Shown: positions 1-10,860 of the stretch, in pieces
Numbering within the stretch: the first letter of the stretch is position 1
Layout: each line of letters opens with the position of its first letter
NCBI GenBank assembly: GCA_036365515.1
Contig: CM070873.1
Coordinates: 265,605,575-265,669,574 of the forward strand
From: Torymus aiolomorphi
Taxonomy: Eukaryota; Arthropoda; Insecta; Hymenoptera; Torymidae
Length of the DNA: 64,000 nt
Direction: 5' to 3'
Position numbers and translations under genes: made by a program
The notes under the pieces: model-generated
The model's database searches: none
What the model was told of the DNA's origin: nothing
Seen by the model: the letters and a program-made list of their open reading frames with translations, nothing else

Positions 1-735
1 AAATTATACGATACTCCAATGGAGAGTAATCTAAAATTAGAACAAGCAAATGAAATAGATGAAAGAATAAAATACAGAAATTTAATCGGCGAATTATTAT
101 ATATCAGTACAGGCACAAGGCCAGATATAACATATAGCGTTAATTATTTAAGTCGTTACCAAAGTTGTTATGACCAAAGACACTTTAAATATGCATTGAG
201 AATTTTGAAATACTTATTTAAGACTAAAGATTTAAAGCTAATGTACTATGATAATGTTAACAGCGAAGTATTAGATTGTATGGTAGATTCTGACTATGCA
301 GGAGATAATGTAGATAGAAAATCTACAACAGGTTTTGTAATTAGATTATATGGAAATTTAATTTTTTAGAAAACGCATAAACAAAGTACAGTAACAAAAT
401 GTTCTACTTTTGCAGAATATACTGCTATGTCCGAAGCAGTGACAGAAATCTTGTTCATTAAAAATTTATTATGCGAATCATTTAACGTAAAATTTGTTAA
501 ACCAATTGAAATGTATGAAGATAACTCAGGCGCAATTGCAATCGCAAAATTTGGTAATTTTACAAAAAACTCAAAGCACATTGAAGTGCAGTATCACTAC
601 GTTAATGAAAACTACGAAAATGGAATAATTGATGTTGTAAAAATAGACTCAGAATTTAATCTAGCTGATATGTTAACAAAGAGTTTAGATAAGACGAAGT
701 TTTTGAAAAATAGAAAAGCGTTGAGAGTGATTTGA
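1..735 (+). pseudogene. Copia (Ty1) pol fragment, RT end and RNase H
   Basis: Seen: one reading frame runs from the window edge to a stop at 733-735, broken by a single in-frame TAG at 367-369. The protein contains the end of the Copia reverse transcriptase (RNLIGELLYISTGTRPDI), the RNase H block (VDSDYAGD, DRKSTTGF), and the C-terminal YEDNSGAIAIA and ADMLTKSL motifs. Known: these motifs are diagnostic of the Ty1/Copia RNase H region, where a tryptophan normally follows the GN-x-x/F segment, so the stop is probably a Trp-to-stop mutation (inference). The upstream part (gag, protease, integrase) lies outside the window or is missing. The 3' LTR follows at 834. Same family as the copy at 2383-3242 but clearly diverged from it. 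Confidence 0.93.
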
Positions 736-833
736 AATAAAAGAAATCTATTAACGATGTGATACTTAGAATTACTGTATGAATGAATGAAAAAATGAAC
801 ATTTAATTATAATGTTGAAAATTCAAGGAGGCG

Positions 834-1138
834 TGTTGGAATATGTGCATGTTTCAACATGCAGCGCGCTGTACGCGAGGATAGGTACAATGGTATGCGC
901 GTCTGCCAAGCGACGGCGGACGAAACACACACATGAGTGTCTCCCCACTCCAGTATGTCTGTATGAGAGTTGCGTGAGACGCGAGAGCAGTGTAGCGCAC
1001 TTAGAATGTTTCTTACTCTCTCGCTATTCAACTGCGATGTAAGTCGAACGTGCCGACTGGCATTTTTGCCACCTCAATAAACTATATTTATCTCTCTCTA
1101 TTAAATAATGGTTTCTTACTTTACCACAAACCTCAACA
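834..1138 (+). repeat. Copia 3' LTR (first copy)
   Basis: A 305-bp stretch begins TGTTG and ends CAACA, giving short inverted ends of the TG...CA type. It is preceded by a purine-rich tract (AAGGAGGCG, 825-833) that fits a polypurine tract. It starts about 100 bp after the pol stop, as expected for a 3' LTR. The right boundary rests only on the inverted ends; the 5' LTR is not in the window, so a target duplication cannot be checked. Confidence 0.7.
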
Positions 1139-1667
1139 ATTATGATAAAATTAAAAATATAAAAATAAAACTAATGGAAAAATTTACAATGTAATGTCAC
1201 GATACGACCTATCTCATTCTTTTTTTTCTCTCTCCAATTAATTTATTAAATAAAAGGAAGAGAATTGAAAATAATGAGATCACGCAAATTCCTCCCGGGT
1301 GACGAGTCGCGGTTGCCAAAAAGATCGAGGCAATTACAATAACAAAGCCATAAAACTTGAGATGTCGGATGACCGCCGTCGGCACGGAGCACAAAAGTGA
1401 GATGCGTTATCAGCCCCAAAACTAGTGCTGATAATGCATGAACGCGGTAACGAACATTCCCGTGATTTATGACCCTGCGTGTATCGATATCGGGCTCCGA
1501 ACTATAGGAGATCGATATCGGTGCATAAGGTGGGGACCCAGGTACTTCACACCTGAATAAATAGTGTGACCATCCGGGCAGCGTCGAGTTATTAGTATTA
1601 GACCGGACCAGATAATTACCTCCGTAGATACGAGCCCAGAAAACTCCGAAAAGTTCATTGTAAGGCC
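1139..1667. other. No recognisable gene
   Basis: AT-rich at first, then mixed sequence. Open frames on the minus strand (up to 143 codons) show no recognisable domain. No repeat or RNA gene was seen. Confidence 0.5.
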
Positions 1668-1914
1668 AGGGCCACATATGTGAATACGCTTGCGCATGAA
1701 TGCGTACGACGCGGCGGAATCACTAGACGGCCTAAGCGAAACTCGCTAGTGCCAACTGTACAGGAAAGTCAGTATGACTTCGTGAACCCTCTCAACAATA
1801 GAAGTTCCTCACGAAACCATAGTGACTTTCCTGCAAAGTTGGCATTACAAAGTTTTCCTAGTGACTCCACTGCGCTATGCGGATTCGTACGCAAGCGTAT
1901 TCATGTGGCCCTTC
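1668..1914. mobile_element. Foldback MITE (about 247 bp hairpin)
   Basis: The outer arms are inverted copies of each other: AGGGCCACAT... near 1668 and ...ATGTGGCCCT near 1912, continuing as GAATACGCTTGCG against its reverse complement CGCAAGCGTATTC. A second inverted pair lies inside: GCCAACTGTACAGGAAAGTC near 1750 against its near-perfect complement near 1825-1845. Almost the whole element can fold on itself. It has no coding capacity. No convincing target duplication was identified. Confidence 0.7.
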
Positions 1915-2375
1915 CCTAAAGGGCAGCGGCCCTCAGTTTTAGTTTTGCCCGCTAAGAGTGCAGCCCGGTTTTCCGTAGAACAAATCGTTCGTTAGAGTAG
2001 TAGTTATTGTAAAAGCAGCACTAAGAATTATAAAAAGAGTTATTTCTGTGACCAATAAATAAAAGTGATTACAAGGAGTATATATATTAAACGAGATTTC
2101 CTACCATAGAAAGAGGTAGAAAGATATTGTAAACCCTAAGACAACAAATCAATAAACAACAATACAAAGTAAGTTATCTAAAAGGTTATTTATTTTTTTC
2201 CTGTCACTAGACTCTCGAGTCTGGACGAAATCCTATCCATCCTCCTTGCCTTCTCACGCCACGCTAAAAGATAATCCACTTGCGTAAACCGCTCGGCGCA
2301 AAGTGGAAGTTGCGCGCTCTCGATAATAAAGACGAATTAAATAAATAATTAAAGTTTTCATTTCGGGACGTCACA
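1915..2375. other. No recognisable gene
   Basis: Non-coding sequence between the MITE and the truncated Copia. A short hairpin (AAGGGCAGCGGCCCT) lies at 1917-1932. Nothing else is recognisable. Confidence 0.5.
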
Positions 2376-2382
2376 GTAAGAT

Positions 2383-3242
2383 ATGGGAAAGTTGAAATTA
2401 TATATAGGAATAGAGATTGAACATGATAAAAAAGAAGTTATTATGACTTTATGTCAACAAAAATATATAGAATCATTGGCTATAAAATATAATCTAGAAA
2501 ACTCGAAAACATATAACACTCCAATGGCAACCAATTTGAAGCTTGATCAAGCAACAGAAATTGACGAAAACAAAAAATATCGAAATTTAATCGGAGAACT
2601 TTTATACATAAGCACAGGCACAAGACTTGATATAGCATTTAGTGTAAACTACTTAAGTAGATATCAAAATTGTTATGATTCCACACATTTTAAATATGCA
2701 TTAAGAGTACTAAAATACTTATATAAAACAAAAGATTTAAAATTAACGTTTACTACAACAAAAATAAAATTGAACAGCTTGACTGCATGGTTGATTCAGA
2801 TTTTGCAGGAGATCATGTCGATCGAAAATCCACAACAGGATTTATTATTAGAGTATATGGAAATGTAGTTTATTGGAAAGCTCAAAAACAAAAAATAGTA
2901 ACAAAAAATTCAACATTTGCGGAATATATTGCGTTATCCGACGCAGTAACTGAAGTTATATTTGTTAAGGATCTATTGAAAGATACATTTAATGTAAACA
3001 TCGACAAGCAAATTAAAATATACGAAGATAATTCAGGCGCAGTAGCTATAGGTAAATTTGGAAACTTTACAAAAAACTCTAAGTACATTGAAGTGCAACA
3101 TCACTATGTAAATGAAAACTATGAGAAAGGCGTGATCGATATTATTAAAATTAAAACTGATAAAAATATTGCGGATATACTAACAAAAAGTTTATGTAAA
3201 GAAAAGATTGTCAAAATAAGAAAATTATTAAATGTAAAATGA
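2383..3242 (+). pseudogene. Copia (Ty1) pol fragment, second copy
   Basis: Seen: coding similarity starts abruptly at MGKLKLYIGIEIEHDKKE, continues through YRNLIGELLYISTGTR, and is shifted to another frame between about 2755 and 2787. It then runs VDSDFAGDHVDRKSTTGF, YEDNSGAVAIG and ADILTKSL to a stop at 3240-3242. Known: this is the C-terminal third of Copia pol (end of RT plus RNase H). The copy is truncated at its 5' end around 2376 and has one frameshift, so it is dead. Its 3' LTR follows directly (3275). It is the same orientation and family as the fragment at 1-735. Confidence 0.93.
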
Positions 3243-3274
3243 AAATGTAAACGCAATACAAATGTAAGGAGGCG

Positions 3275-3606
3275 TGTTGGAATAATGATACATTTGTATT
3301 ACATAAAGTAAATATAGTATGTGGCACGCGAGCTCAAATATGCCGAGACGCGCGACACATACATATACGCACACATATATATACCCCCTCCCTGGTTCGC
3401 CGCAAGAAGCGAGCGCGAGCGAACCTCACTCCATAAAAGCAAAGAGACTGAGTGTGACCGTCGCACGGGAAACACGTGCACACGAGCGTAGAGCATGAGG
3501 CTCCGAAGTTGTAAAATCCTTTTCTTTATTAAATACTATTGTTAAGAAACATCTCTCTCTCTCTCTCATTTCATCGTACCTCTCAATTATTATTAACTAA
3601 CCAACA
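3275..3606 (+). repeat. Copia 3' LTR (second copy)
   Basis: A 332-bp stretch begins TGTTGG and ends CCAACA, perfect 6-bp inverted ends. It is preceded by AAGGAGGCG, the same polypurine-like tract as before the first copy. It contains an AT-rich TATATATACC stretch and a CT microsatellite (3551-3566). The start shares TGTTGGAATA with the first copy but the body has diverged. Confidence 0.8.
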
Positions 3607-3892
3607 AAAATAATATTATCATTATGTTTCTAAGGTGCTACAAAAATCCAAAATTGCAACGTCAAAAACGGAGCAATTACATGAGTTATGTTCTATCTAG
3701 ATTACTTTTGCTGGTTGAAATCAAGACCACAGAGTATAAACTCAGATGGGCTTCTCCGTTTTCGTGGCGGAACGGACGCACAACGCAGCACAATGCAAGC
3801 GCAGCACACAGCAGCACACCGCAATTCATTTGTGGAAAGTCCCTGATATCACAGGCTGTCACGAACTTAGAGCATATACTAACTGGAGGTAG

Positions 3893-4533
3893 CATGTCGC
3901 ACCGACCCCCTCCCAGCCAACGAAAATTGTCCAAATGAAATAAAAAAAATACCAAAAGATAGGATTTAAATTGCTCCTTCCAAAAATATTTAATATGAAA
4001 ACTGCTCCCTTTTAATTATTGTAAAAAAAATAAAATAATTTAATCATTTTTGCATCTTTAATTAACTCGATCTTGCTTAATCAAACTGCTCTCAATAAAA
4101 TAAAAATAGCAGTAATTTGCTCCTAATCAATATTAAATTGCTCCACCATCAGATTTTTTATAAACATTCAACTTTTCAAGATAAAAAATAGAAAGCGTTT
4201 CATATGGCTAACCTCCTTTCGTCTTTCTTCCAACTTTTTTAATTTTTCCAAGTGCGTTAAGACAATTGACTAAAGAAATAATATCCCTGTTAGTGTAAAA
4301 ATTATAAATATCGACATTCAGAGGGATATTATTTCTTTAGTCACATATTTCATCGTTAAAGATATAAAAAAATGACCAATTTATTTAATTTCTTTTTGCA
4401 ATAATTAAAAGGGAGCAGTTTCCATAACAAATATTTTTGGAAGGAGCAGTTTAAATCCTATCTTTTGGTATTTTTATTTGTTGGATTTTGGCAATTTTCA
4501 TCGTCTGGAAGGGGGGTGGTGCTGGTGCATGTC
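3893..4533. repeat. Foldback hairpin 1 with inner hairpin
   Basis: Arms of about 140 bp, 3893-4030 and 4397-4533, are inverted copies (shared ACCAAAAGATAGGATTTAAA, TGCTCCTTCCAAAAATATTT and GCTCCCTTTTAATTATTG in opposite senses). A second, perfect 21-bp hairpin sits in the loop: GACTAAAGAAATAATATCCCT at 4268-4288 against 4322-4342. Confidence 0.85.
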
Positions 4534-4563
4534 GCGGCAAAAAGCGTGACCGAGTCAGAGAGA

Positions 4564-4621
<58 letters not shown>

Positions 4622-5388
4622 CGGGGTACATGCTCTCTCACTCTAACACGCACGGGATTCGTCCAAACTAGAAGTTGGCGGTGATTGGTTGCACATGCTG
4701 CAGCGAGGGAAATAGATTACCTACGGGTGACAGCATTTGTAAATATCAATATCAGATCATCACATATTTGCATTTATTGTTTAAATTAAAAAGAAAAAAA
4801 TAATAAATTCATAGCATGTATTCTTCAATTGAAAAATTCGGTGGGGATAAAGTAAAAAAATCCGTGCAGTATCATGGCCCACCGGTGAATGGTTCAGGTT
4901 TTAACTTAAGGTGATGCTTACTCAAAAACCCACGCTATTACTCAAAATTAGGCTCCCGTTTTTCTCATTCAATTTTTAATTTTAAGGAAAAAACTCTTTG
5001 ATACGTTGTAGTTCTTTATTAAACTTTAAACGTGTCAAAGAGTTTTTTTTCAAAAAGTTTAAAATTGAAGGAGAAAAACGGGAACCTAGAATTGAGTAAT
5101 AGTATGGGTATCACATCACCAAATATTAATGTTTTCGTGCACGTTCCATATTTGTAAAAATACAAATTATTTTCAAACCTTGTTTTATATATATATATTT
5201 CGTATTCTACATACATTAAAAATTTATTTAGTGATTTTTTAAATTGATGCGGGTTTGAGTGGACCAATCAGCGCCAACTTCTAGTTTGGACGAATCCCGT
5301 GCGTGCTAGAGTGAGAGAGCATGTACCCCGAGTCCGCGATACTTTCTGTCTTTCTCTCTACTCGGTCACGCTTTTTGACGCGACATGC
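4527..5388. repeat. Foldback hairpin 2 with inner hairpin
   Basis: Arms 4527-4695 and 5258-5388 are inverted copies (GATTCGTCCAAACTAGAAGT, GTACATGCTCTCTCACTCTA, CAAAAAGCGTGACCGAGT in opposite senses). The left arm contains a GA microsatellite that is much shorter and broken in the right arm. A second inverted pair lies in the loop: 4910-4968 against 5071-5120 (GAGAAAAACGGGA type core). Confidence 0.85.
4557..4618. repeat. (GA)n microsatellite
   Basis: About 30 GA dinucleotides with one or two interruptions, expanded inside the left arm of foldback hairpin 2. Confidence 0.95.
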
Positions 5389-5412
5389 TACCTCCAGTGG
5401 CTCCAGTTATAG

Positions 5413-6689
5413 TGTTACGACCCGAGTCGGGGTCTGGGAGCAGAAGGGCGCTTCTGCAATGGTCGCCGCGTTGACCAATAATATTGTGGGTTGGTTGTTC
5501 GATAAAACGCTAAAGCGCAAGGAATTGCGGGAACTTTAAATGAGAACTCGAACAAATAAACTTTAACTTTGGAGTTTATTCAATTTAAATAAATATTTGT
5601 AGACCTTGACAAATAAAATAAACTTTCAACCGTGACTCTATACAATTCAAGGTAACGTCGAGTATAATGGCGACTGACACTAGGACGTGATCAGGGCGCT
5701 TGCACTAGTGCAACCGAACTACGGAGCTTTTCATGCGCTCGGTTATAGCGACTGACTCTGGCGACCCGGGGCTCTCCTTTTATATTCTCGGCGAGGACCT
5801 TGGGCTGTTGACGGTGGAACGCTATTGGTTGACGGCTTCCCCTCTCTTTCGCGTCACGTGACTCTTCCTCAGTTTCCAGCCTAGTAGGAGCCTAGGAGGG
5901 CCATTGCGAGTGCGTGATTGGTTGATGGCCCGATGACGTAAGTGAGCTGAGGCAGTCGGTGGTGGGGGTGAAGTGGCTTAAGCTAAACCGGTTCCTCCGC
6001 CTAACGATTTCCGAGAAGTGTTTTTGTCTTTTGGATTCCTGGAATTGCTGTTGTTTACGTTCCACGGTCGTGACCTTCCCGGAATAGTGAGGTGACCCTC
6101 AGCGCAAATGGATTCCTGGAATTGTTGTTTACGTTCCGCGGTCGTGACCTTCCCGGAATCGTGAGGTGACCGTCAGCGCAAATGGATTCCTGGAATTGTT
6201 ATTGTTTACGTTCCGCAGCTGTAACCTTCTTGGAATTGTCGGGTGACCTTCTGATTTCCTAGAATCTCAGAGCAGTAGATAATTCTTGGAAGAGCTTTTT
6301 ACCCTGAGCGAGCTTCCTTTATTCAATTGTTAATTCAATTATCATGTTTATTTTGTTATCAATTATTAATCGCCGATCGCCCGGCTATTATTTATGTATT
6401 TATCGTCAGTCATTTATTTTTATTTGCGTTATCGTAAATTCGTTTATTGTTTATTTACTATTTATTTACGGAACGGTTGATATCTAATTAAAATTAAACA
6501 AATTAATTATTCTATTGTTAAAATCTTCCATAGGTTTTTATTTTATGGGAATACGTTTCAATACGTTTGGTATTTAATTGGTTGATTTATTTGATATTAT
6601 TTTGAAATCAATTTTTTACATTCGAAATTATCATTGTAGACCGATCCTGAATATTCTGCTACTCGTTCACGCGAACGCAGTTCATAACA
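5413..6689 (-). repeat. Gypsy 3' LTR
   Basis: Reads TGTTACGACCCGAGTCGGGG...GTTCATAACA on the plus strand, TG...CA ends. It contains three tandem copies of a roughly 70-bp unit starting GGATTCCTGGAATTG (about 6032-6240). It matches the LTR at 13946-17031 closely, with a few small indels such as a roughly 20-bp segment present only in the 5' LTR near 16220. Confidence 0.95.
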
Positions 6690-6700
6690 GTCCCCCCCGT
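6690..6700 (-). other. Gypsy polypurine tract
   Basis: TCCCCCCC on the plus strand, a G-run on the element's strand, lies directly against the 3' LTR, where plus-strand DNA synthesis is primed. Confidence 0.8.
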
Positions 6701-7660
6701 CTTTTAAAACACGAACCCATGGTTCGGGCTTTTGCTAATTTGAATTTCTAATTGGCGTACTTACGGTTGATTAAAATTTTAATGGTAAATAATCAGTTAA
6801 ATGCTTGCAGTTGCGATTTTCATAGGGAAAAATTAAGAAATTTTCATTGCAAGGGTAAAGTCGCAAAATTTTTGAATTTTAAGGATAACTTTGTTAGGTT
6901 ATTTTAACAGAGGAATTAATTATACTAATCAGGTTGATGGCTCGGTTTTATTCGTGAATTTATATTTTAAGGGTGTATTAATATTTGAAGGATGGAACTT
7001 TAAAGTTATTCCTGGAATTTATCTATTAAATTTATTTCCTAGGCCAATTTAATTATTGCAAAAAATTTTGATTTTAAGGGTGAAGTTTTAGTAATTTTTA
7101 TTTTTAAGGGTGAAGTTTTAATAACTTTTATTTTTGAGGGTGAAGTGTATTATAAAACGCGGTTTTATATTAAATAATTTAATTTTTTAAGGGTGAAATA
7201 TTGTTTTGGAAATTAAATAAAAATGAGTTTAATTTGGTTAGTTAACGGTAAAATTAATTATACTACTCAGTTTGAAGACACGGTGATACTTACGATTTTT
7301 AATTAAAGGTGATTTATTAATAATTTTAATTTTTAAGGGTGAAGGGAGCCCCTGCCATCGCTTCCTTCCGTGAGATGCTTCCTATGGCTCGCCGGGACCC
7401 ATCCTGATGCAACGTACCAGGAGTACTTCCGGTTTCCCATTTCCAGGGCATAAAACAAGAGATTATCTTAAAACATTCTGGATTTTAACCTTTAGAGCGA
7501 GCCCTGGCCATCTCTCCTATGACCCTTATTATTTTATTATTTATTAATTTAATTACAAATAGGATACATGAAATTACAATTAGATCGCACATGGAATATA
7601 TAAATATCGCAATAAGGTAACATATTAAATATCGTATAAAGAAGTAAACAATGAATAAAT
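6701..7660 (-). other. Gypsy 3' untranslated region with short repeats
   Basis: AT-rich, non-coding stretch between the end of pol and the polypurine tract. On the plus strand the motif TTTTAAGGGTGAAG or a close variant recurs at about 6967, 7073, 7104, 7134, 7184 and 7328. The segment 7348-7525 is more GC-rich (GGGAGCCCCTGCCATCG) with no recognisable content. Confidence 0.6.
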
Positions 7661-8830
7661 TTAGTTAGGTCGTAAACACGCGTGTTTTAATTTATCTACA
7701 TGGACTGTCTTAGTTTTATTATTCCCTAAATCTATTTTTGCGTTTCTATCGCCTATTAATTCAATTATTTTATATCGACCCGCATATTGTTCGTCGAATT
7801 TCCCTATTTGTGGTTCCTTTAATAAATACACCTCTTCTCCGACCTTGAAATCTTTCGCGTTTAATTTCTGATCATAATATCGCTTTGACCGTTCTTTCGC
7901 TTCTAGTAATCGCGCTTTCGCCATTTTTTGAGTATCATTCAATTTAAATATTAATTCATCTAAATACATCTCATACGTTTTCTCAACAGTTTTCGACTCG
8001 AATTTCGAAGGCAATCGCGCTTTTTATCCGAAAATTAATTCATGGGGAGTGAAACCGTGCGCCGAATGGACAGAGGTGTTATAGCCATCTTAATCCAAGT
8101 GTCCCAATCAGTTTTGTCCGTGTATATTTTAAGATATTCAACTAACGAGTGGTGGCTTCTCTCTAACGAGCCCATGGTCTGAGAATGGAAGGAAGTAGAT
8201 CGCAATTGTTTTATTTTAAATATCTTAGCTACCTTTTGCATTAAACTGCTCTGAAAATTACTGCCTTGATCGGTTTTAATCGCTTCGGGACAGCCGAATT
8301 TAGTAATAAAATCATGTACTAACGCGGTAGCGACCATCTCGGCGGTCACATCGGGGATAGGAAGGGCGTCAGAATATTTAGTTAGGTTACATTGCAAAGT
8401 TAGAATATATTTGTTTCCGGACAGGGTCACGGGAAGGGATCCTACAATGTCCATTTCTAAAACTTCAAATGCCTTACTAGGGGTTGTAGTAATTCTCATG
8501 GGCTGTTTTGTTTTTACGCGTACCAATTTCTTTTTCTGGCATTCTGCGCACGTTCTAACATACTCCGAAATATCTTCTTTGATTCCGGGCCAGAAATATC
8601 GCTCGCGGACGCGGTGGTAAGTTTTAGCAACATCCTTGTGACCCCCAATCGCTGAATTATGGGCTTCATTAATAATTGCTAACCTATCATTCGAAGGTGG
8701 AATAATTACCTCACCCGTGCATATAGTTAATTTGGGAGTTTTGGTTTTCCAACGCGCTCGCAACGTTATTTCTATTGGTAGCCAATGGTTCTTTTCTAAA
8801 CCGTCTCCGATTTTAGACTAACAGACTTTA
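7661..8830 (-). pseudogene. Gypsy integrase (broken by frameshift and stop)
   Basis: Seen: the zinc-binding HHCC module (HNSAIGGH ... CAECQKK) is followed by the DDE core (MDIVGSLP, KTDQGSNF, LERSHHSL) in frame 8763-8035. Near 8090 the frame shifts: the continuation (NTSVHSAHGFTPHELIF) lies in another frame and meets a stop at about 8025. The C-terminal part (7661-8014, about 117 residues) then continues with a coiled segment and a GPY/F-like module (FDEQYAGRYKIIELIG). Known: integrase cuts target DNA and joins cDNA ends. All three catalytic acidic residues are visible. The frame upstream, linking to the macro-like segment, is also shifted near 8810. Confidence 0.92.
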
Positions 8831-9190
8831 TTTCTTCCTCGATCATCGCGGCCCGGAGGGACTCTAAGCATTGAACTATTACGGCTGCGGCTGCTACTTC
8901 ATCCGATTTTTCCTTAACAAATAATGAATATATAATTTTCCCGTTCGATAAATTTGTCTGTACTACCGCCCCTATACCGATGGGTTCTGCTTTTAGTTTT
9001 TCAATATTTATCATTTCTAAATCTACTAATTGTTGGCAAATAGGGGTGCTTATTTCGCAATCTACTGACATAAAATGAGCGATATTATCTTTTCTCATTA
9101 GAAGTTGGTCTCTCGAATACTCAATGGAGGTTATAACTAAAATTCGATCCAATTTAACAGGTATCTCGTCCATACTGGACGGTATCTCAT
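8796..9190 (-). pseudogene. Macro-domain-like segment inside Gypsy pol
   Basis: Seen: frame 9308-8796 reads DQLLMRKDNIAHFMSVDCE, then IGIGAVVQTNL, IIYSLFVKEK, IKSVSLKS. After a one-base shift near 8810 it continues SGDGLEKNHWLPIEITLR and then runs into the integrase zinc module. Known: macro domains start with a strand leading to an (A)HCVSxD-like segment and end with a G-G-L-x-x-W type helix. Here HFMSVD and GDGLEKNHW occupy those places. Inference: this is a captured, diverged macro (ADP-ribose-binding-like) domain between RNase H and integrase. Whether the ligand pocket survives cannot be told; the usual glycine-rich loop after the SxD segment looks altered. Confidence 0.6.
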
Positions 9191-10860
9191 GAATTGTGTT
9201 CGTGATATTGTCGTGTCTGTATCTCGTCGTCTCTACACGACGGTATCTCAGGAGTTGTGTTCGCGATACTGTCCATACAGGACTGTGTCTGTGTCTCGTC
9301 ATTTCCACATGACGGTATCTCGGAAGTTATGTCTCTAAAGGAAGATGCTATTTTATAAGTTTTTATTTTTACGATCTCATTTTTCGGTTCGTTCTCGGAA
9401 TCATCGGATACACTGTCAAGATTATCTGTCGTAGGCTCTTGGGCCGAGGCCTCTTCCAGAACCCTTGTCTGCGTCCTTTCAGCCCTACTTTTTCCTGACG
9501 GGTTTTCCTGACAGGACTCTTCCTGCAGACCCCCGGCCCTATGAAAACTCTCAGGGATCTCGGTAACATTGCTTGAAACCGGAAAACTTGTAGGAACCTC
9601 GGTAACATTGCTTGAAACCGGAAAACTTATAGGAACCTCGGTAACATTGCTTGAAACCGGAAAACTTGTAGGAACCTCGGTAACATTGCTTGAAACCGGA
9701 AAGCTTGTAGGAACCTCGGTAACATTGCTTGAAACCGGAAAACTTGTAGGAACCTCGGTAACATTGCTTGAAACCGGAAAGCTTGTAGGAACCTCGGTAA
9801 CATTGCTTGAAACCGGAAAACTTGTAGGACCCTCGGTAACATTGCTTGAAACCGGAAAACTTTCAGGAACCTCGGTAACATTGCTTGAAACCGGAAAACT
9901 CCTACCACTAAAACTACGTCGGTCATGATATACGATGACCGCTGTGTCTTCTATTGAAGAGACAGTGCTACGTCCATTAGTCTGTTCATGAGTGTTTATT
10001 TGTCTGTCGTCATGTCTAGTCGGGGTATAGGAATGATCGGAATTCTCTGATCCTTCGGAATTCTGTCCCTTCCTACTTGATTCAGCACGATTAATTAGGA
10101 ATAATCTTTCAATATTAGTTTCTGGGCACAATTCTTCTGGATCAGAATCGATGGGATTTGTAGGTATGGGAAGAATTGGTATAGGGTTTCTGGACAGTGC
10201 ATCCGCGTTCATGTATATCTTCCCCAGTCTGTGAATAATATCATAATCGTATTCCCTTAATAGAATTTTCCAGCGTCCTACCCGTCCAATAGGATCTCTT
10301 AATTTATTCAGCCATAATAACGGTCTATGATCGGTTACTAATGCAAATTTCCGGCCGTAAAGATATGGTCTAAACTGTTTTACCGCATGCATTATAGCTA
10401 ATAATTCCTTTTCTGTAGTTGTGTATCTCAACTCTGCGCTAATTAAAGCTCTTGACGTGTAAGCGATTGGGAGATCCTTTCCTATGGGTCCCTGACTTAG
10501 AACACCACCCAAAGCATAATCCGACGCATCGGTTGTTACAATAAATGGTTCATTGAAGTTTGGATATTGCAGGATTGGACTAGAACAAAGTCTTTGTTTC
10601 AGGGTGATAAAAGCATACTCCTGCATGTTCTCCCATAAAAAGCGTTTATCCTTTTGCAAAAGGGAATGAAGGGGCCTAGCAAGCTTAGCAAAATCAGGAA
10701 TGAACCTACGGTAATACCCAGCTAAACCTAGAAATTGTTTAATATTTTTAGCATTTTTGGGACGCGGAAATTCGAAAACGGCCTGGATCTTCCGAGGATC
10801 GGGCTTCACCCCTTTTTCTGATATAATGTGCCCAAGTAAACGACCTCCTTCCTAAGGAAA
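9187..10860 (-). pseudogene. Gypsy RT C-terminus, RNase H and linker
   Basis: Seen: a long frame (540 codons) with the RT connection (KPDPRKIQAVFEFPRPKN, LGLAGYYRRFIPDFAKLARP), an RNase H domain (TTDASDYALGGVLSQG, TTEKELLAIMHAVKQFRPYL, VTDHRPLLWL) and the ADALSR motif. The last 270 residues are a low-complexity linker with nine 13-residue repeats and a degenerate repeated EIPSC segment. The frame is separated from the RT above by a one-base loss around 10835 (a G lost in the LGH codons). Catalytic acidic residues D (DAS), E (EKE) and D (TDHR) of RNase H are present. Confidence 0.93.
9560..9905 (-). repeat. 39-bp coding minisatellite, about nine copies
   Basis: A 39-bp unit repeats almost perfectly nine times and encodes SFPVSSNVTEVPT in the pol frame. 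Copies differ by one or two bases (for example VPT/GPT/VPE/VPI endings). Because 39 is a multiple of three and the unit lacks stops in several frames, long spurious open frames also appear here on both strands. Confidence 0.97.

Noticed and set aside
1246..1677. 143-codon minus-strand frame
   Set aside because: No recognisable motif; no support beyond being open.
7661..8014. Independent small gene starting at 8014
   Set aside because: The apparent start is a TTG codon and the product is the C-terminal GPY/F part of the Gypsy integrase.
9569..9928. Plus-strand frame LETGKLVGTSVTL repeated
   Set aside because: Antisense reading of the 39-bp minisatellite; stops are absent only because the unit is 39 bp.
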